Shown here one piece after another: positions 34,330 to 44,676 of a DNA stretch of 64,000 bases. How positions within the stretch are numbered: position 1 is the first letter of the stretch; each line of letters begins with the position of its first letter. A program made the translations under genes and the position numbers. Origin of the DNA: Pseudomonas maumuensis (GTDB lineage Bacteria; Pseudomonadota; Gammaproteobacteria; Pseudomonadales; Pseudomonadaceae); the NCBI RefSeq assembly GCF_019139675.1, contig NZ_CP077077.1, positions 1,736,001 through 1,800,000 of the forward strand. Direction: 5' to 3'. The notes under the pieces were generated by a model. The model was not told the DNA's origin and did no database searches. It saw nothing but the letters and a program-made list of their open reading frames with translations.

Positions 34330-37300
34330 ATGGATATCCGCACCCCACTGAACCAATGCATCGCCCTGATCGTCGCGGGTGTGCTGTTCCTCAACCCCAT
34401 CGTCGCCACGGCCGCGCAGTTGACCGTCGATGCGGCGGCCAACGCCAATACCAGCCTCAAGCAGGCCGGCAACGGGGTGCCGATCGTCAACATCGCCACG
34501 CCCAATGGCAGCGGCCTGTCGACCAACACCTTCCGCGACTACAACGTGGGCAGCAACGGGCTGATCCTCAACAACGCCACCAGCAAGACCCAGTCGACCC
34601 AGCTGGGCGGCATCATCGTCGGCAACCCCAACCTCAGGGGCCAGGCCGCCCAGGTGATCCTCAACCAGGTCACCGGCGGCAACCGCAGTACCCTGCAGGG
34701 CTACACCGAGGTGGCGGGGCAGGCGGCCCGGGTCATCGTCGCCAACCCCCATGGCATCACCTGCAAGGGCTGCGGCTTCATCAACACGCCGCGGGCGACC
34801 CTCACCACCGGCAAGCCGATCATGGACGGCGAGCGCCTCGACCGCTTCCAGGTCGACGGCGGCGACATCGCCATCGAAGGCAACGCGCTCAATGCCACCA
34901 ACCTCGACCAGTTCGACCTGATCACCCGCAGCGCCAAGCTCAACACCGAACTGCACGCCAAGCAGCTGAACATCGTCACCGGGCGCAACGACGTCAAGGC
35001 TGACACCCTGCAGGCCACGCCGCGTGCCGACGAGGGCGGCGACAAGCCGCTGCTGGCCATCGACAGCTCGGCGCTGGGCGGCATGTATGCAAACACCATT
35101 CGCCTGGTCGGCACCGAGCAGGGCGTGGGCGTCAAGTTGGCCGGCAACATGGCCGCCACCACCGGCGACATCCAGGTGGACGCCAACGGCAAGGTGACCC
35201 TGGCGCAGACGTCCAGTGCCGGCAGCCTGACGGTCGCCGCGCAGAGCGCCGAGCTGACCGGCAAGACCTACGCCGCCGGCAGTGCCACCGTGCGCGTGCG
35301 TGACGAGGTAACGGTTGGCCAGAGCCTCGCCGCCAAGGACAGCATCACCGTGTCCGGCACGCGGATCGACAACCAGGGCATCATCGAAGCCGGCGTGGAA
35401 CCCGACAACACCCGCAATGCCCACGGCGACGTGACCCTCACGGGCCAGACCCTGCGCAACCGTGGCAGCGTGGTGGCCAACCGCACCCTGGAGGCCACCG
35501 GCAGCACCACCCTCGACAACCAGGGCGGCACCTTCAAGGGCCAAGTCACCACCCTGACGGCTGGCCAGCTGGACAACCGCAAAGGCCAGGCACTGGCCGA
35601 CGACATCTTGACGGTCAATGCCAACGCGATCGACAACCGTGACCAGGGCCTGTTGCAAGGCAAGGGCAAGGCCGTGGTGGACGTCGGCACCACCCTCGAC
35701 AACCGTGGCGGCCGCCTGGTGGGCCAGGGCGGCCTGCAGGTCACCGCCACCCGGCTGGACAACCGTGACCAAGGCCTGGTCGGCAGCGACCGCCAGGCCA
35801 AGCTGACCACCCACGCGCAGCTGGACAACCAGAGCGGCGGCAAGCTCAGTGCCGACCGCCTGGACATCACCACCGCCGGCCTGCTCAATGGTGGCGGCCA
35901 ATTGCTCGGCGGCGATGTACTGATAAAAGCCAGCGCCGATATCGACAACCGTCTCGGCCTGGTTTCGGCCAAGCGCCTGCTCGACCTCAAGGCCGTGGGC
36001 CTGGACAACAGCGGCAAGGGCAACCTGCGCAGCGACGGCACACTGGGCGTCAAGGTGGCGACCCTGGACAACCGTGACAACGGCCTGTTGTCGAGCCTCG
36101 GCGACCTGACCCTGCATGGCAAGCGCCTCGACAACCGCGGCGGCCTGGTCCTCGCCGACCGCTCGCTGACCGTCACCGGCGGGCATTTCGACAACCGTGA
36201 CAAGGGCGCGGCGACCACCAAGGGCAAGGCCCATATCGACGTCGAGAGCCTGGCCAACAGCGATGCCGGCCACCTGCAGAGCGATGGCCGCCTCGACCTG
36301 ATCGCCGGCAAGGTCGACAACGAGCGCCTGGGCAACATCACCGCCAAGGGCGACCTCGAGGCCCACCTGGGCACCTTGAACCATCAAGGCGGCAAGTTGA
36401 CCAGCCTGGGCAGCCTGCTGCTCACCGCCGACACGATCGACAACCAGCAGGGCGGCAAGATTGGCGCGAACAGCGTGGCCGACATCAGCGCGGCGCGCAT
36501 CCTCAACCAGCAGGGCGAGATTTCCAGCGCCGGCAAGGTCATCCTGAATGCCAGCGAATTGCTGGACAACCAGGGTGGCAAGGTCATCGGCGACCGTGGC
36601 CTGACCCTCACCGTGCAGCGCCTGCTCAACCAGAACAAGGGCCTGCTCAGTGGCCATGACCGCCTGAGCCTGCACGGCACCGAGCTGCTCAACAACGGCG
36701 GCAAGCTGAGCAGCCACCAGCACATCGACGTGACCTTGGACGGCAAGCTGGACAACAGCGACGCCGGCCTGATCGTCAGTGACGCCAGCGTCACCCTGAA
36801 TGCCGGCACGCTGCTCAATCGCCAGGGCGGCAAGGTCTCGGCCAACACGGCCCTGGACCTGACCAGCCAGGAGCTGCTGGACAACCAGGGGGGCACCCTG
36901 GTGACCAACACCGGGCTGCTGCTCAAGGCCGGTCGCCTGGACAACAGCCACCTCGGCGTCATCAGCGCCCAGGGCCACGCCGAGCTGCGCAGCGGCGCCA
37001 TCGACAACAGCGCCAAGGGCAATATCGGTGCCGGCAGCCTGCTGCTGGTCGGTACCCAGCTCGACAACTACGGCTATGGCCGCATCAGTGCCGCCGGCCA
37101 GATCGACGCCACACTGACCGGCCTCGACCAGCATGACCACGGGCAACTGGTCAGCGAGGCCGGCATCGACCTCGACCTGCAGCACGGCCAGTTGGTGAAC
37201 CGTGACCACGGCCTGCTGCGCTCGCCGGGCAACCTGTTGTTGCGCCAGATCGGCGTGGTCGATAACCGCGACGCTGGGGAGATTTCCAGCAGTCATGGTT

Positions 37301-40300
37301 TCAGCCTGGTCGCCAGCCGCCTCGACAACCGGGGTGGGCGAGTGGTCAGCAGCCAGGACCTGACCCTGCGCATCGCCGGCGTCCTCGACAACAGCCTGAA
37401 GGGGGTGTTGTCGGCCAGCCACGACCTCGAGGTCGCGGCCGTCAGCCTAGACAACTTCAGTGGCGGCAGCCTGGCCAGCGGCCAGGCCCTCAAGGCCACG
37501 ATCGACGGCCAGCTCGACAACCATGACGAGGGCACCCTCTCCGCCGTTGGCGGGCTGACCGTTACCAGCGCCGGCTTGCTCAACGGCGAGCGCGGCCTGT
37601 TGTCGGGCAACACCGGCGTGACCGTCACTACCGGCCAGTTGGACAACCATCAAGGCGGCCAGCTCACCAGCCAGGCGGCGATGACCGTCGACAGCAACGA
37701 GCTCGACAACCGTGGCGGTACCCTGAGCAGCAAGCAGGCGATGAAGCTGACCACCGGCGAGCTGCGCAACGGCGCCGATGCCCTGCAGCGCGGCGGCCGG
37801 ATCCACAGCGATGGCGCATTGACGCTGGTGGCCGGGCAGGTCGATTCCAGCCAGGGCGGCGAGATCTCCGCCAAGGGCGACCTGCTGCTGCGCGTCAGCA
37901 CGTTGATCCAGCGCCAGGGGCGGCTGATCGGCGAACAGAAGCTCGACCTCGACCTGAACGGCGGCGACCTGCTGAACCAGGGCGGCCTGATCAGCGCCAA
38001 CGGCCCACTGAACATCCAGAACCTGCGCAAGCTCGACAACAGCGCCGGTGAAATCACCAGCCAGCAATCCTACAACCTGCTCGCCAAACGCATCGACAAC
38101 CAGCACGGGCGCATCCTCAGCGATGGCCGGCTGACCGTGGAGGCGCCACAGCTGGACAACAGCGCCAAGGGCCTGATTTCCGGCGCGCAGGGCCTGCTGG
38201 CCAAGGGGACCGACCTGAACAACAGCGGCGAAGGCACCCTGTCCAGCAAGGACGGCGACCTCACCGTGACCCTGGCCGGTACTCTCGACAACCGTGACCT
38301 GGGTGCCCTGGTCAGCAAGGGTAGCCAGCAGATCACCGCGGCCAACTTGCACAACCGCAAGGGCATCATTTCTTCCGAACAGGCCATCACCCTCAGTGTC
38401 ACCGACCGGCTCGACAACAGCGGCGGTGGCCTCGTTTCCGCCACCGGCGACCTGGCGTTCGACCAGGACGACACTGTCATCGACAACCAGGGCGGGCAGA
38501 TCAACGGCCAGGTGATCACTGTCACTGGCAAGCGCCTGGAAAACGCCAAGGGCCAGCTGACCAGCCGCGCGCTGCTTGACCTGACCTTGGCCGAGGCGCT
38601 GCTCAACACCGACGGCGCGCGCCTGGTCAGTGGCGCCGACCTGTTGCTCAAGGTCGACAGCATCGCCAACAACGGCGGCAAGCTGATCAGCCACGGCCTG
38701 CTGCGTGTCGACGCGACGACGCTGGACAACAGCCGCGGCGGTAACCTGGCCAGCCAGCAGAACCTGGTGCTGCGCCTGGGCGGCGACCTGCTCAACGGCC
38801 AGGATGGCCTGCTGTTCAGCGAACACGGCAAGCTCGACATCCACGCCAATGCCCTGGACAACCAGGCCGGTACGCTGAAGAGCCAGGGCGCCATCGAAGT
38901 GCGCCTGGACAAGGCCCTGAACAACCACGGCGGGCGCCTGGAGAGCCAGGACGGCGGCCTCGAGTTGCACGCCGCGAGCCTCGACAACGGCGGCAGCGGC
39001 ATGCTCAGCGCGGCCAAAGGCTTGTTCAAGGGCGTCTTCAGCGGCCTGTTCGACAACGGCGGCGGCACCACCCAGGCGCAGTCGGTGGACATCAAGGCCG
39101 ACACCCGGGTGAACAACCAGGGCGGCTACCTCTCGGCTCAGGGTGGCGACAATCAGCTCGTCACCGCCGAGTTCGACAACCAGGGCGGTGGCCTGTACGC
39201 CGCCGGGCTGCTGCACCTGCAGGGCCAGCAACTGCTCAACCAGGGCGGCAAGATCGGCGCCGGGCGTATCGACTTCGGCCTGAGCGGCGCGTTGTACAAC
39301 GGCCTCGGCCAGCTGGAAAGCGAGAGCGACCTGCAGCTGAGCGCCAGCGAGCTCGACAACCGCACGGGCAACCTGCGCGCCCTCGGCAAGACCGGCACCA
39401 GCCGCTTCATCGTCACGGGCAACCTGCTCAACGACAACGGCGTGCTGGCCACCGCCAACCACGACCTCGACCTGCAGATCGGCGGCCTGAGCAACAGCGG
39501 CGGGCAACTGCTGCACACCGGCCTTGGCACCTTCGGCCTGGCCTCCGACAAGGTCACCCAGGCCGGCGGTGTCCTGCACACCGATGGCCTGCTGAGCATC
39601 GGCGCCGCCAGCTGGACCAACAGCAGCGTGCTGCAGGCCCGGCGCCTGGAGCTGGACATCGGGCGCTTCGTGCAGACGGCCAGCGGCAAGCTGCTGGCGG
39701 TCGAGAGCTTCAAGGGCCGCGGTGGCGACTGGACCAACCATGGCCTGCTGGCCAGCGATGGCAGCCTGCAACTCGACCTCACCGGCAACTACGACGGCAA
39801 CGGCCGCCTGAGCAGCCTCGGCAGCCTGGGGCTGAGCGCCACCGATATCCGCCTGTCCAGTGCCGCCAGCGTGGCCGGCGGCGCGGGCAGCGTGGTGACG
39901 GCCCGCAACCTGCTGAGCAACGACGGTCGCCTGACCGCCCTCGGTGGCCTTACGGTCAACGCCGCCAGCCTGGAAAACCGCGGCACGCTCGGTGGCGCCG
40001 CGGCGGTGACACTGACCGCCAACACCCTGAGCAACCAGCGCGGCCTGGTGTTCAGCGGCAACGACATGACCCTGCGCGTGGGCAGCCTGAGCAACTACTA
40101 CGGCGATATCTACAGCCTGGGCGGCTTGGACCTGGCCGGCAACGGCAGCGCCCGCGCCCTGTTGCTGGAGAACATCTCCGGCAGCCTTGAGAGCGCCGGC
40201 AACATGACCCTGGCGGTCGATACGCTGCTCAACCGCAAGGAAAAACTCACCTCCACGAAGAAACTGACTGCCGGCAACGTCAATATCTATTCCGACGACC

Positions 40301-43300
40301 ACTGCAAGGGCAAGGGGTGCAAGCTGCACTTCAGCGCGGTGGAAACCTGGGAAGACGTCATTGCCGAGGACTCGCCGACCGCGTTCATCACCACCGGCGG
40401 CAGGCTGGCGTTTGCCGGTAGCGCGTTCCGCAACCATTACAGCAGCGTTTCCGCGGCGGGCGATATCGTCATCAACACCGCGGTGTTCGAGAACAAGGCG
40501 GCAGGTGGTGGCGAACAGCGCAACCTGACAGCCAGCATGTATACCCGCAACCGCGGCCAGTACAACGCCTTCATCCAGGCCAAGAACCAGTTCAACCAGA
40601 ACCCCGGCTCGCTGACCCTGGATCAGGTGCTGGCGGCATCGGGTTACCCGCAACACAGTATCTACGACCTCATCGACCACAAGACGCCGATCGCCGGTGC
40701 CGTGGTGGCGCCCGCGGTGATCCAGGCTGCGGGTGCAGTGACCATCAACGCCACCCAGCGCATCGACAACAGCGTGGTGCGCGCCAACCAGGCCGGGGCC
40801 GGTAGCATTGGTGCCCGGGGCGATGCCAGCGCCGACCCGCGCCAGGCGCAGACCCAGGTGCGCGCGCTCAACCCGCAGTTGCCGCCGGACCTGGCCCAGC
40901 GCCAGGTCAACCCGGTGACCCTGCCCAGCTTCAGCCTGCCCCAGGGCAACAATGGCCTGTTCCGCATCAGCAGCCAGGCCGGCCAGGCCGCTATCAGCGG
41001 CGACGCCCTGGGCGCAACCGCTGACCGCACCCAGGCGGGCAGCGGCACCTTCATCGCACCGCTGGCCACTGCGGCCAGCGCCGACAGCCGCGCGGCGTCG
41101 GCGCTCGGTGCCGACAGCGCGGCGTCTGCCCAAGGCGCAGTGGCCGGCTCGGGCGTGGCGCTGGGCGGTTTGGCCGCTGGCGTCAAGCTGGTCCAGGGCG
41201 TGCCTGAGCGCAGCGTGCCGAGCGTGTCGCACAAGTACCTGGTAGAGACCAACCCGGTCCTGACCGACCTCAAGCAGTTCCTCAGCTCCGACTACATGCT
41301 CGGCCAGCTCAATATCAAGCCGGACCAGGCCATCAAGCGCCTGGGCGATGGTCTCTACGAGCAGCGCCTGATCCGCGAGGCGGTGGTGGCCCGTACCGGC
41401 CAGCGCTACATCGATGGCATGACCAGCGACGAGACGCTGTTCCGCTACCTGATGGACAACGCCATCGCCAGCAAGGACAAGCTGTCGCTGAGCGTGGGCG
41501 TGTCGCTCAGCGCCGAGCAGGTGGCGGCGCTGACCCACGACATCGTCTGGATGGAGCAGGTCGAGGTCAACGGCGAGAAGGTGCTCGCCCCGGTGCTGTA
41601 CCTGGCCCACGCCAACGGCCGCTTGGCGCCCAACGGCGCGCTGATCCAGGGCCGCGACGTGAATCTGATCAGCGGCGGCGAGCTGGTCAACGTCGGCACC
41701 TTGCGCGCCACCAACAACCTCGCCGTCAGCGCCACCAACATCGGCAACGCCGGGTTGATGGAGGCGGGCGGGCGCCTGGACATGCTGGCCACCGACTCGA
41801 TCCGCAATGCCCAGGGCGGGATCATCGCCGGGCGTGAAGTGAGCCTCACCGCGTTGACCGGTGATGTGATCAACGAACGCAGCGTCACCCGCCTCGAAGG
41901 CCGTGCCCGTGAGGAGCACGTGATCAAGGACCTGGTCGACACCGCAGCGCGCATCGAGGCGGCGAACGACCTGACGATCACCGCCGGGCGTGATATCGGC
42001 ATTGTCGGCGGGGCGGTCCAAGCCGGGCGCGACATCGACCTGGATGCCGGTCGCGACCTGTACATCGGCAGTCAGGAAGGTGTCGACAGCCACGAGTACC
42101 AGCGCCGCCGCGAGCGTGGCCATGACATCACGATCACCCAGTACGGCAGCGAGGTGAAGGCCGGCGGCAACCTCACCGCCACGGCCGGCCAGGACCTGAG
42201 CATCGTCGCCAGCGAAATCGAGGCCCGCCGCGACCTGGCCCTGCAGGCCGGGCGCGACGTGACCCTGGCCGCTGCGGCGAACGAGGAACACAGCTACGTC
42301 AAAGGCAAGGAAGGCAAGACCAAGTTCGAGCGGCAGAAGGACGAGGTCGAGCAGCAGTCCGCCGAAGTGAAGGCCGGCGGCGACCTGACCATCGACGCCG
42401 GGCGTGACCTGCGCATGGTGGCGAGCAAGGCCAGCGCCGGCGACGAAGCCTACCTGGTGGCCGGCGACAAGCTCGAGCTGCTGGCCGCCAACGACAGCCA
42501 ATACTCGCTGTATGACATGAACAAGAAGGGTGGTTGGGGGAGCAAGAAGACCCAGCGTGATGAAGTGACCGACGTGAAGGCGGTGGGGAGTGAGATCACC
42601 AGTGGTGGCGACCTGACCCTCGAGAGCGGCGGTGACCAGTTGTACCAGGGCGCGAAACTCGCCTCCGGTGCGGACCTGACCATTGATAGCGGCGGTTCGG
42701 TGACCTTCGAAGCGGTCAAGGACATGCATCAGGAGAGTCACGAGAAGAGCAAATCGGACCTGGCGTGGACCAGCGCCAAAGGTAAGGGAAGTACGGATGA
42801 GACGCTGCGCCAGACCTTGATGGTAGCCCAGGGGGAATTGGCGATTCGGGCCGCTGGCAAAATAAATATTGATATTAAGCAAATTGACCAAAACACTGTC
42901 AGCCAAACGATTGATGCAATGGTCCGAGCAGAACCCCAACTGGCGTGGATCAAGCAGGCCGAGGCCAGCGGACAAGTGGATTGGCGAGTAGTAAAAGAAA
43001 TTCACGACAGCTGGGATTACAAAAATTCAGGACTGGGAGCAGCACCCGCCCTGATTATTTCGATTGTCGCGAGCGTCTACCTTGGTCCTCTTGCAGGTGC
43101 CATGGCCAGTAACTTTGCCGTAGGAACCATAAACGGTGGTGGAGACATCGGTGCTGGCCTAAAAGCGGCAACCAGCAGCAAGGCTATAAAGGGATACGCT
43201 ACGCAGATGGTGACAAGCGGAATCTTGAGTGGAATAGACACAGCAGTTGCGGGGTGGAATCCTGATGGCCCGTTGGTTCTGAGTGCCAATGGCATTAATA

Positions 43301-44397
43301 ATCCAGGGTATAGCTCTGGTATGTTGGATTGGAATTCGGTCAGCCAGAACATCCTTCGTAGCAGCACACATGCTTTTGTCGCTGGCAGTGTGAACACAGC
43401 GATAAATGGAGGCAGCTTCAAAGATAATCTTGGAGCTGCTGCTGTGTCTGAAGGATTGGATTTGGCGGCGGCCTTCGGTAATAAACAGGTCGGCGATTTA
43501 GCTGATTATCTCAACGTCAGTCCTGGCTCTGCACAAAAAATCCTAATGCACGCAGTCTTGGGTGGAGCGCTGTCGTCCGCCAAGGGAGGAGACTTCAAAA
43601 CAGGGGCACTGGCAGGTGCTGCAGCGCAGGGTCTCACGGCGGCTACAAGTGCAGGTCTAGGCAAGTATCTCGATTCACGGTTTGCTACGGACGACCAGTT
43701 CAAGGTGGCGACCGCCCAGATTATTGGGGTTTTGGCAGGAGCCTTGGGTAATGGAAACCCTGAAACCGCCAGTTGGGTGGCTGGAAACGCTCAGCGCTAT
43801 AATGACTTTTTACATCCAGGGGGAAATTGGGGGGCAGAAGCTGCTAGCTTAGGAACATATATGGCTGAGCAAGGCAAGACACCCGACCAGATTTCTGATG
43901 CGCTCCAGTCCTTGGCTAGAAGCGATGGGTACAAAGGCCCAGGTCATGATTATGTAGCTGGTTGGGTGTATACTCCAGCTGTGTTGGGCGCGACTATATC
44001 GCCCCCGGCAGGACTTGCTGGCGCAGCGATGGGCGGTGCCATTGGCGGTGGTGCTAACATCAGCTATCAATTGACCACGGATAAACCGTTTAGTTATGTG
44101 GACGCCGCCATTGCTACCACTGTGGGTGGTGCAACTCAAGGTCGTGGGGTCGCATTTACTATTGGTGCAGGCACGGCAGGGGCATTCTTAGGGGGCTTGA
44201 TTAAAGGTGATAGTTCAATGTATCCAGTTTTAGGTGCGGCCATTGGTGGTGCTGTGGGCTTGAAAACTGGACAAGTCGTAACTGGTAAATTGAAGCCCTA
44301 TCTCGGAAGTAATTCTGAAGTTGTAGGTGCCTCTTTGGGTTCTCAGATTTCCGAAGCTACAGGTGGCAAAATAGGATCAATAGGAGATAGCAAGTAA
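34330..44397 (+). CDS. Giant filamentous-haemagglutinin/CdiA-like exoprotein (TpsA)
   Basis: 3355 residues. Signal peptide (1 to about 30); TPS secretion domain (about 31-280) with NPNL near 99-102 and NPHGITCKGCGF near 139-150; a long FHA-1 array of about 20-residue beta-helix repeats marked by LDN(R/Q)GG (about 340-1960); a middle region with a Cys pair (C1992, C1997) and the NPVLTDLKQFLSSDYML segment; a second FHA array rich in AGRD (about 2430-2850); a DUF637-like haemagglutinin region (HDSWDYKNSGLGAAPALI, about 2890-3150); and a Gly/Ala-rich hydrophobic C-terminal 200 residues. This is the architecture of contact-dependent inhibition proteins and large adhesins. The last 510 codons have much lower GC. 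GGAG lies 9 bases upstream of the ATG. Confidence 0.93.
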   Translation: MDIRTPLNQCIALIVAGVLFLNPIVATAAQLTVDAAANANTSLKQAGNGVPIVNIATPNGSGLSTNTFRDYNVGSNGLILNNATSKTQSTQLGGIIVGNPNLRGQAAQVILNQVTGGNRSTLQGYTEVAGQAARVIVANPHGITCKGCGFINTPRATLTTGKPIMDGERLDRFQVDGGDIAIEGNALNATNLDQFDLITRSAKLNTELHAKQLNIVTGRNDVKADTLQATPRADEGGDKPLLAIDSSALGGMYANTIRLVGTEQGVGVKLAGNMAATTGDIQVDANGKVTLAQTSSAGSLTVAAQSAELTGKTYAAGSATVRVRDEVTVGQSLAAKDSITVSGTRIDNQGIIEAGVEPDNTRNAHGDVTLTGQTLRNRGSVVANRTLEATGSTTLDNQGGTFKGQVTTLTAGQLDNRKGQALADDILTVNANAIDNRDQGLLQGKGKAVVDVGTTLDNRGGRLVGQGGLQVTATRLDNRDQGLVGSDRQAKLTTHAQLDNQSGGKLSADRLDITTAGLLNGGGQLLGGDVLIKASADIDNRLGLVSAKRLLDLKAVGLDNSGKGNLRSDGTLGVKVATLDNRDNGLLSSLGDLTLHGKRLDNRGGLVLADRSLTVTGGHFDNRDKGAATTKGKAHIDVESLANSDAGHLQSDGRLDLIAGKVDNERLGNITAKGDLEAHLGTLNHQGGKLTSLGSLLLTADTIDNQQGGKIGANSVADISAARILNQQGEISSAGKVILNASELLDNQGGKVIGDRGLTLTVQRLLNQNKGLLSGHDRLSLHGTELLNNGGKLSSHQHIDVTLDGKLDNSDAGLIVSDASVTLNAGTLLNRQGGKVSANTALDLTSQELLDNQGGTLVTNTGLLLKAGRLDNSHLGVISAQGHAELRSGAIDNSAKGNIGAGSLLLVGTQLDNYGYGRISAAGQIDATLTGLDQHDHGQLVSEAGIDLDLQHGQLVNRDHGLLRSPGNLLLRQIGVVDNRDAGEISSSHGFSLVASRLDNRGGRVVSSQDLTLRIAGVLDNSLKGVLSASHDLEVAAVSLDNFSGGSLASGQALKATIDGQLDNHDEGTLSAVGGLTVTSAGLLNGERGLLSGNTGVTVTTGQLDNHQGGQLTSQAAMTVDSNELDNRGGTLSSKQAMKLTTGELRNGADALQRGGRIHSDGALTLVAGQVDSSQGGEISAKGDLLLRVSTLIQRQGRLIGEQKLDLDLNGGDLLNQGGLISANGPLNIQNLRKLDNSAGEITSQQSYNLLAKRIDNQHGRILSDGRLTVEAPQLDNSAKGLISGAQGLLAKGTDLNNSGEGTLSSKDGDLTVTLAGTLDNRDLGALVSKGSQQITAANLHNRKGIISSEQAITLSVTDRLDNSGGGLVSATGDLAFDQDDTVIDNQGGQINGQVITVTGKRLENAKGQLTSRALLDLTLAEALLNTDGARLVSGADLLLKVDSIANNGGKLISHGLLRVDATTLDNSRGGNLASQQNLVLRLGGDLLNGQDGLLFSEHGKLDIHANALDNQAGTLKSQGAIEVRLDKALNNHGGRLESQDGGLELHAASLDNGGSGMLSAAKGLFKGVFSGLFDNGGGTTQAQSVDIKADTRVNNQGGYLSAQGGDNQLVTAEFDNQGGGLYAAGLLHLQGQQLLNQGGKIGAGRIDFGLSGALYNGLGQLESESDLQLSASELDNRTGNLRALGKTGTSRFIVTGNLLNDNGVLATANHDLDLQIGGLSNSGGQLLHTGLGTFGLASDKVTQAGGVLHTDGLLSIGAASWTNSSVLQARRLELDIGRFVQTASGKLLAVESFKGRGGDWTNHGLLASDGSLQLDLTGNYDGNGRLSSLGSLGLSATDIRLSSAASVAGGAGSVVTARNLLSNDGRLTALGGLTVNAASLENRGTLGGAAAVTLTANTLSNQRGLVFSGNDMTLRVGSLSNYYGDIYSLGGLDLAGNGSARALLLENISGSLESAGNMTLAVDTLLNRKEKLTSTKKLTAGNVNIYSDDHCKGKGCKLHFSAVETWEDVIAEDSPTAFITTGGRLAFAGSAFRNHYSSVSAAGDIVINTAVFENKAAGGGEQRNLTASMYTRNRGQYNAFIQAKNQFNQNPGSLTLDQVLAASGYPQHSIYDLIDHKTPIAGAVVAPAVIQAAGAVTINATQRIDNSVVRANQAGAGSIGARGDASADPRQAQTQVRALNPQLPPDLAQRQVNPVTLPSFSLPQGNNGLFRISSQAGQAAISGDALGATADRTQAGSGTFIAPLATAASADSRAASALGADSAASAQGAVAGSGVALGGLAAGVKLVQGVPERSVPSVSHKYLVETNPVLTDLKQFLSSDYMLGQLNIKPDQAIKRLGDGLYEQRLIREAVVARTGQRYIDGMTSDETLFRYLMDNAIASKDKLSLSVGVSLSAEQVAALTHDIVWMEQVEVNGEKVLAPVLYLAHANGRLAPNGALIQGRDVNLISGGELVNVGTLRATNNLAVSATNIGNAGLMEAGGRLDMLATDSIRNAQGGIIAGREVSLTALTGDVINERSVTRLEGRAREEHVIKDLVDTAARIEAANDLTITAGRDIGIVGGAVQAGRDIDLDAGRDLYIGSQEGVDSHEYQRRRERGHDITITQYGSEVKAGGNLTATAGQDLSIVASEIEARRDLALQAGRDVTLAAAANEEHSYVKGKEGKTKFERQKDEVEQQSAEVKAGGDLTIDAGRDLRMVASKASAGDEAYLVAGDKLELLAANDSQYSLYDMNKKGGWGSKKTQRDEVTDVKAVGSEITSGGDLTLESGGDQLYQGAKLASGADLTIDSGGSVTFEAVKDMHQESHEKSKSDLAWTSAKGKGSTDETLRQTLMVAQGELAIRAAGKINIDIKQIDQNTVSQTIDAMVRAEPQLAWIKQAEASGQVDWRVVKEIHDSWDYKNSGLGAAPALIISIVASVYLGPLAGAMASNFAVGTINGGGDIGAGLKAATSSKAIKGYATQMVTSGILSGIDTAVAGWNPDGPLVLSANGINNPGYSSGMLDWNSVSQNILRSSTHAFVAGSVNTAINGGSFKDNLGAAAVSEGLDLAAAFGNKQVGDLADYLNVSPGSAQKILMHAVLGGALSSAKGGDFKTGALAGAAAQGLTAATSAGLGKYLDSRFATDDQFKVATAQIIGVLAGALGNGNPETASWVAGNAQRYNDFLHPGGNWGAEAASLGTYMAEQGKTPDQISDALQSLARSDGYKGPGHDYVAGWVYTPAVLGATISPPAGLAGAAMGGAIGGGANISYQLTTDKPFSYVDAAIATTVGGATQGRGVAFTIGAGTAGAFLGGLIKGDSSMYPVLGAAIGGAVGLKTGQVVTGKLKPYLGSNSEVVGASLGSQISEATGGKIGSIGDSK

Positions 44398-44639
44398 TGA
44401 AGCCCAAGTCGAGGTTTCAAGCTTATGTACTATTTTTAGTCTATTTGATTGTTTTGTTTTTCTTTGGCGGGGTCTTATCAAATTTTTTAGGGGCTATAGC
44501 CCTGTATTTTAAATATGACACGTGGCATTTTGGCTGGGCTGATATTTCCGGCGTGTTTCCTGGATTTTTAGCCTATGCGGTCCCTGTCTGGTTTGGGGTA
44601 TGCCTTGCTTCATATTTCAAATGGGGTGGTGGGAAGTAA
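44397..44639 (+). CDS. Small membrane protein, candidate immunity protein of the TpsA C-terminal module
   Basis: 80 residues with two hydrophobic segments (about 10-38, YVLFLVYLIVLFFFGGVLSN..., and about 52-74, VFPGFLAYAVPVWFGVCLAS). I recognise no family. Its ATG shares one base with the tpsA stop (TAATG) and an AGGAG lies about 10 bases upstream inside tpsA, so the two are translationally coupled. The position directly after a CdiA-like C-terminus, the small size and the membrane nature fit immunity proteins against membrane-acting CDI toxins such as the one of E. coli EC93. This is inferred from position, not homology. Confidence 0.7.
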   Translation: MKPKSRFQAYVLFLVYLIVLFFFGGVLSNFLGAIALYFKYDTWHFGWADISGVFPGFLAYAVPVWFGVCLASYFKWGGGK

Positions 44640-44676
44640 ATACCGAAGTGATTCCCGAACGTGGATTGCTTTCCAG

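Noticed and set aside
35350..40210. Many short near-identical DNA units resembling a tandem or CRISPR-like array
   Set aside because: They are the coding repeats (LDNRGG type) of the FHA-1 beta-helix in tpsA, in frame and diverged, without spacers.
37447..43005. 1852-codon open frame on the minus strand opposite tpsA, and a 1058-codon one at 34246-37422
   Set aside because: Both are antisense shadows caused by repetitive high-GC codons of the FHA repeats. Their translations are Ala/Val/Gln-rich and repeat in step with the sense repeats.
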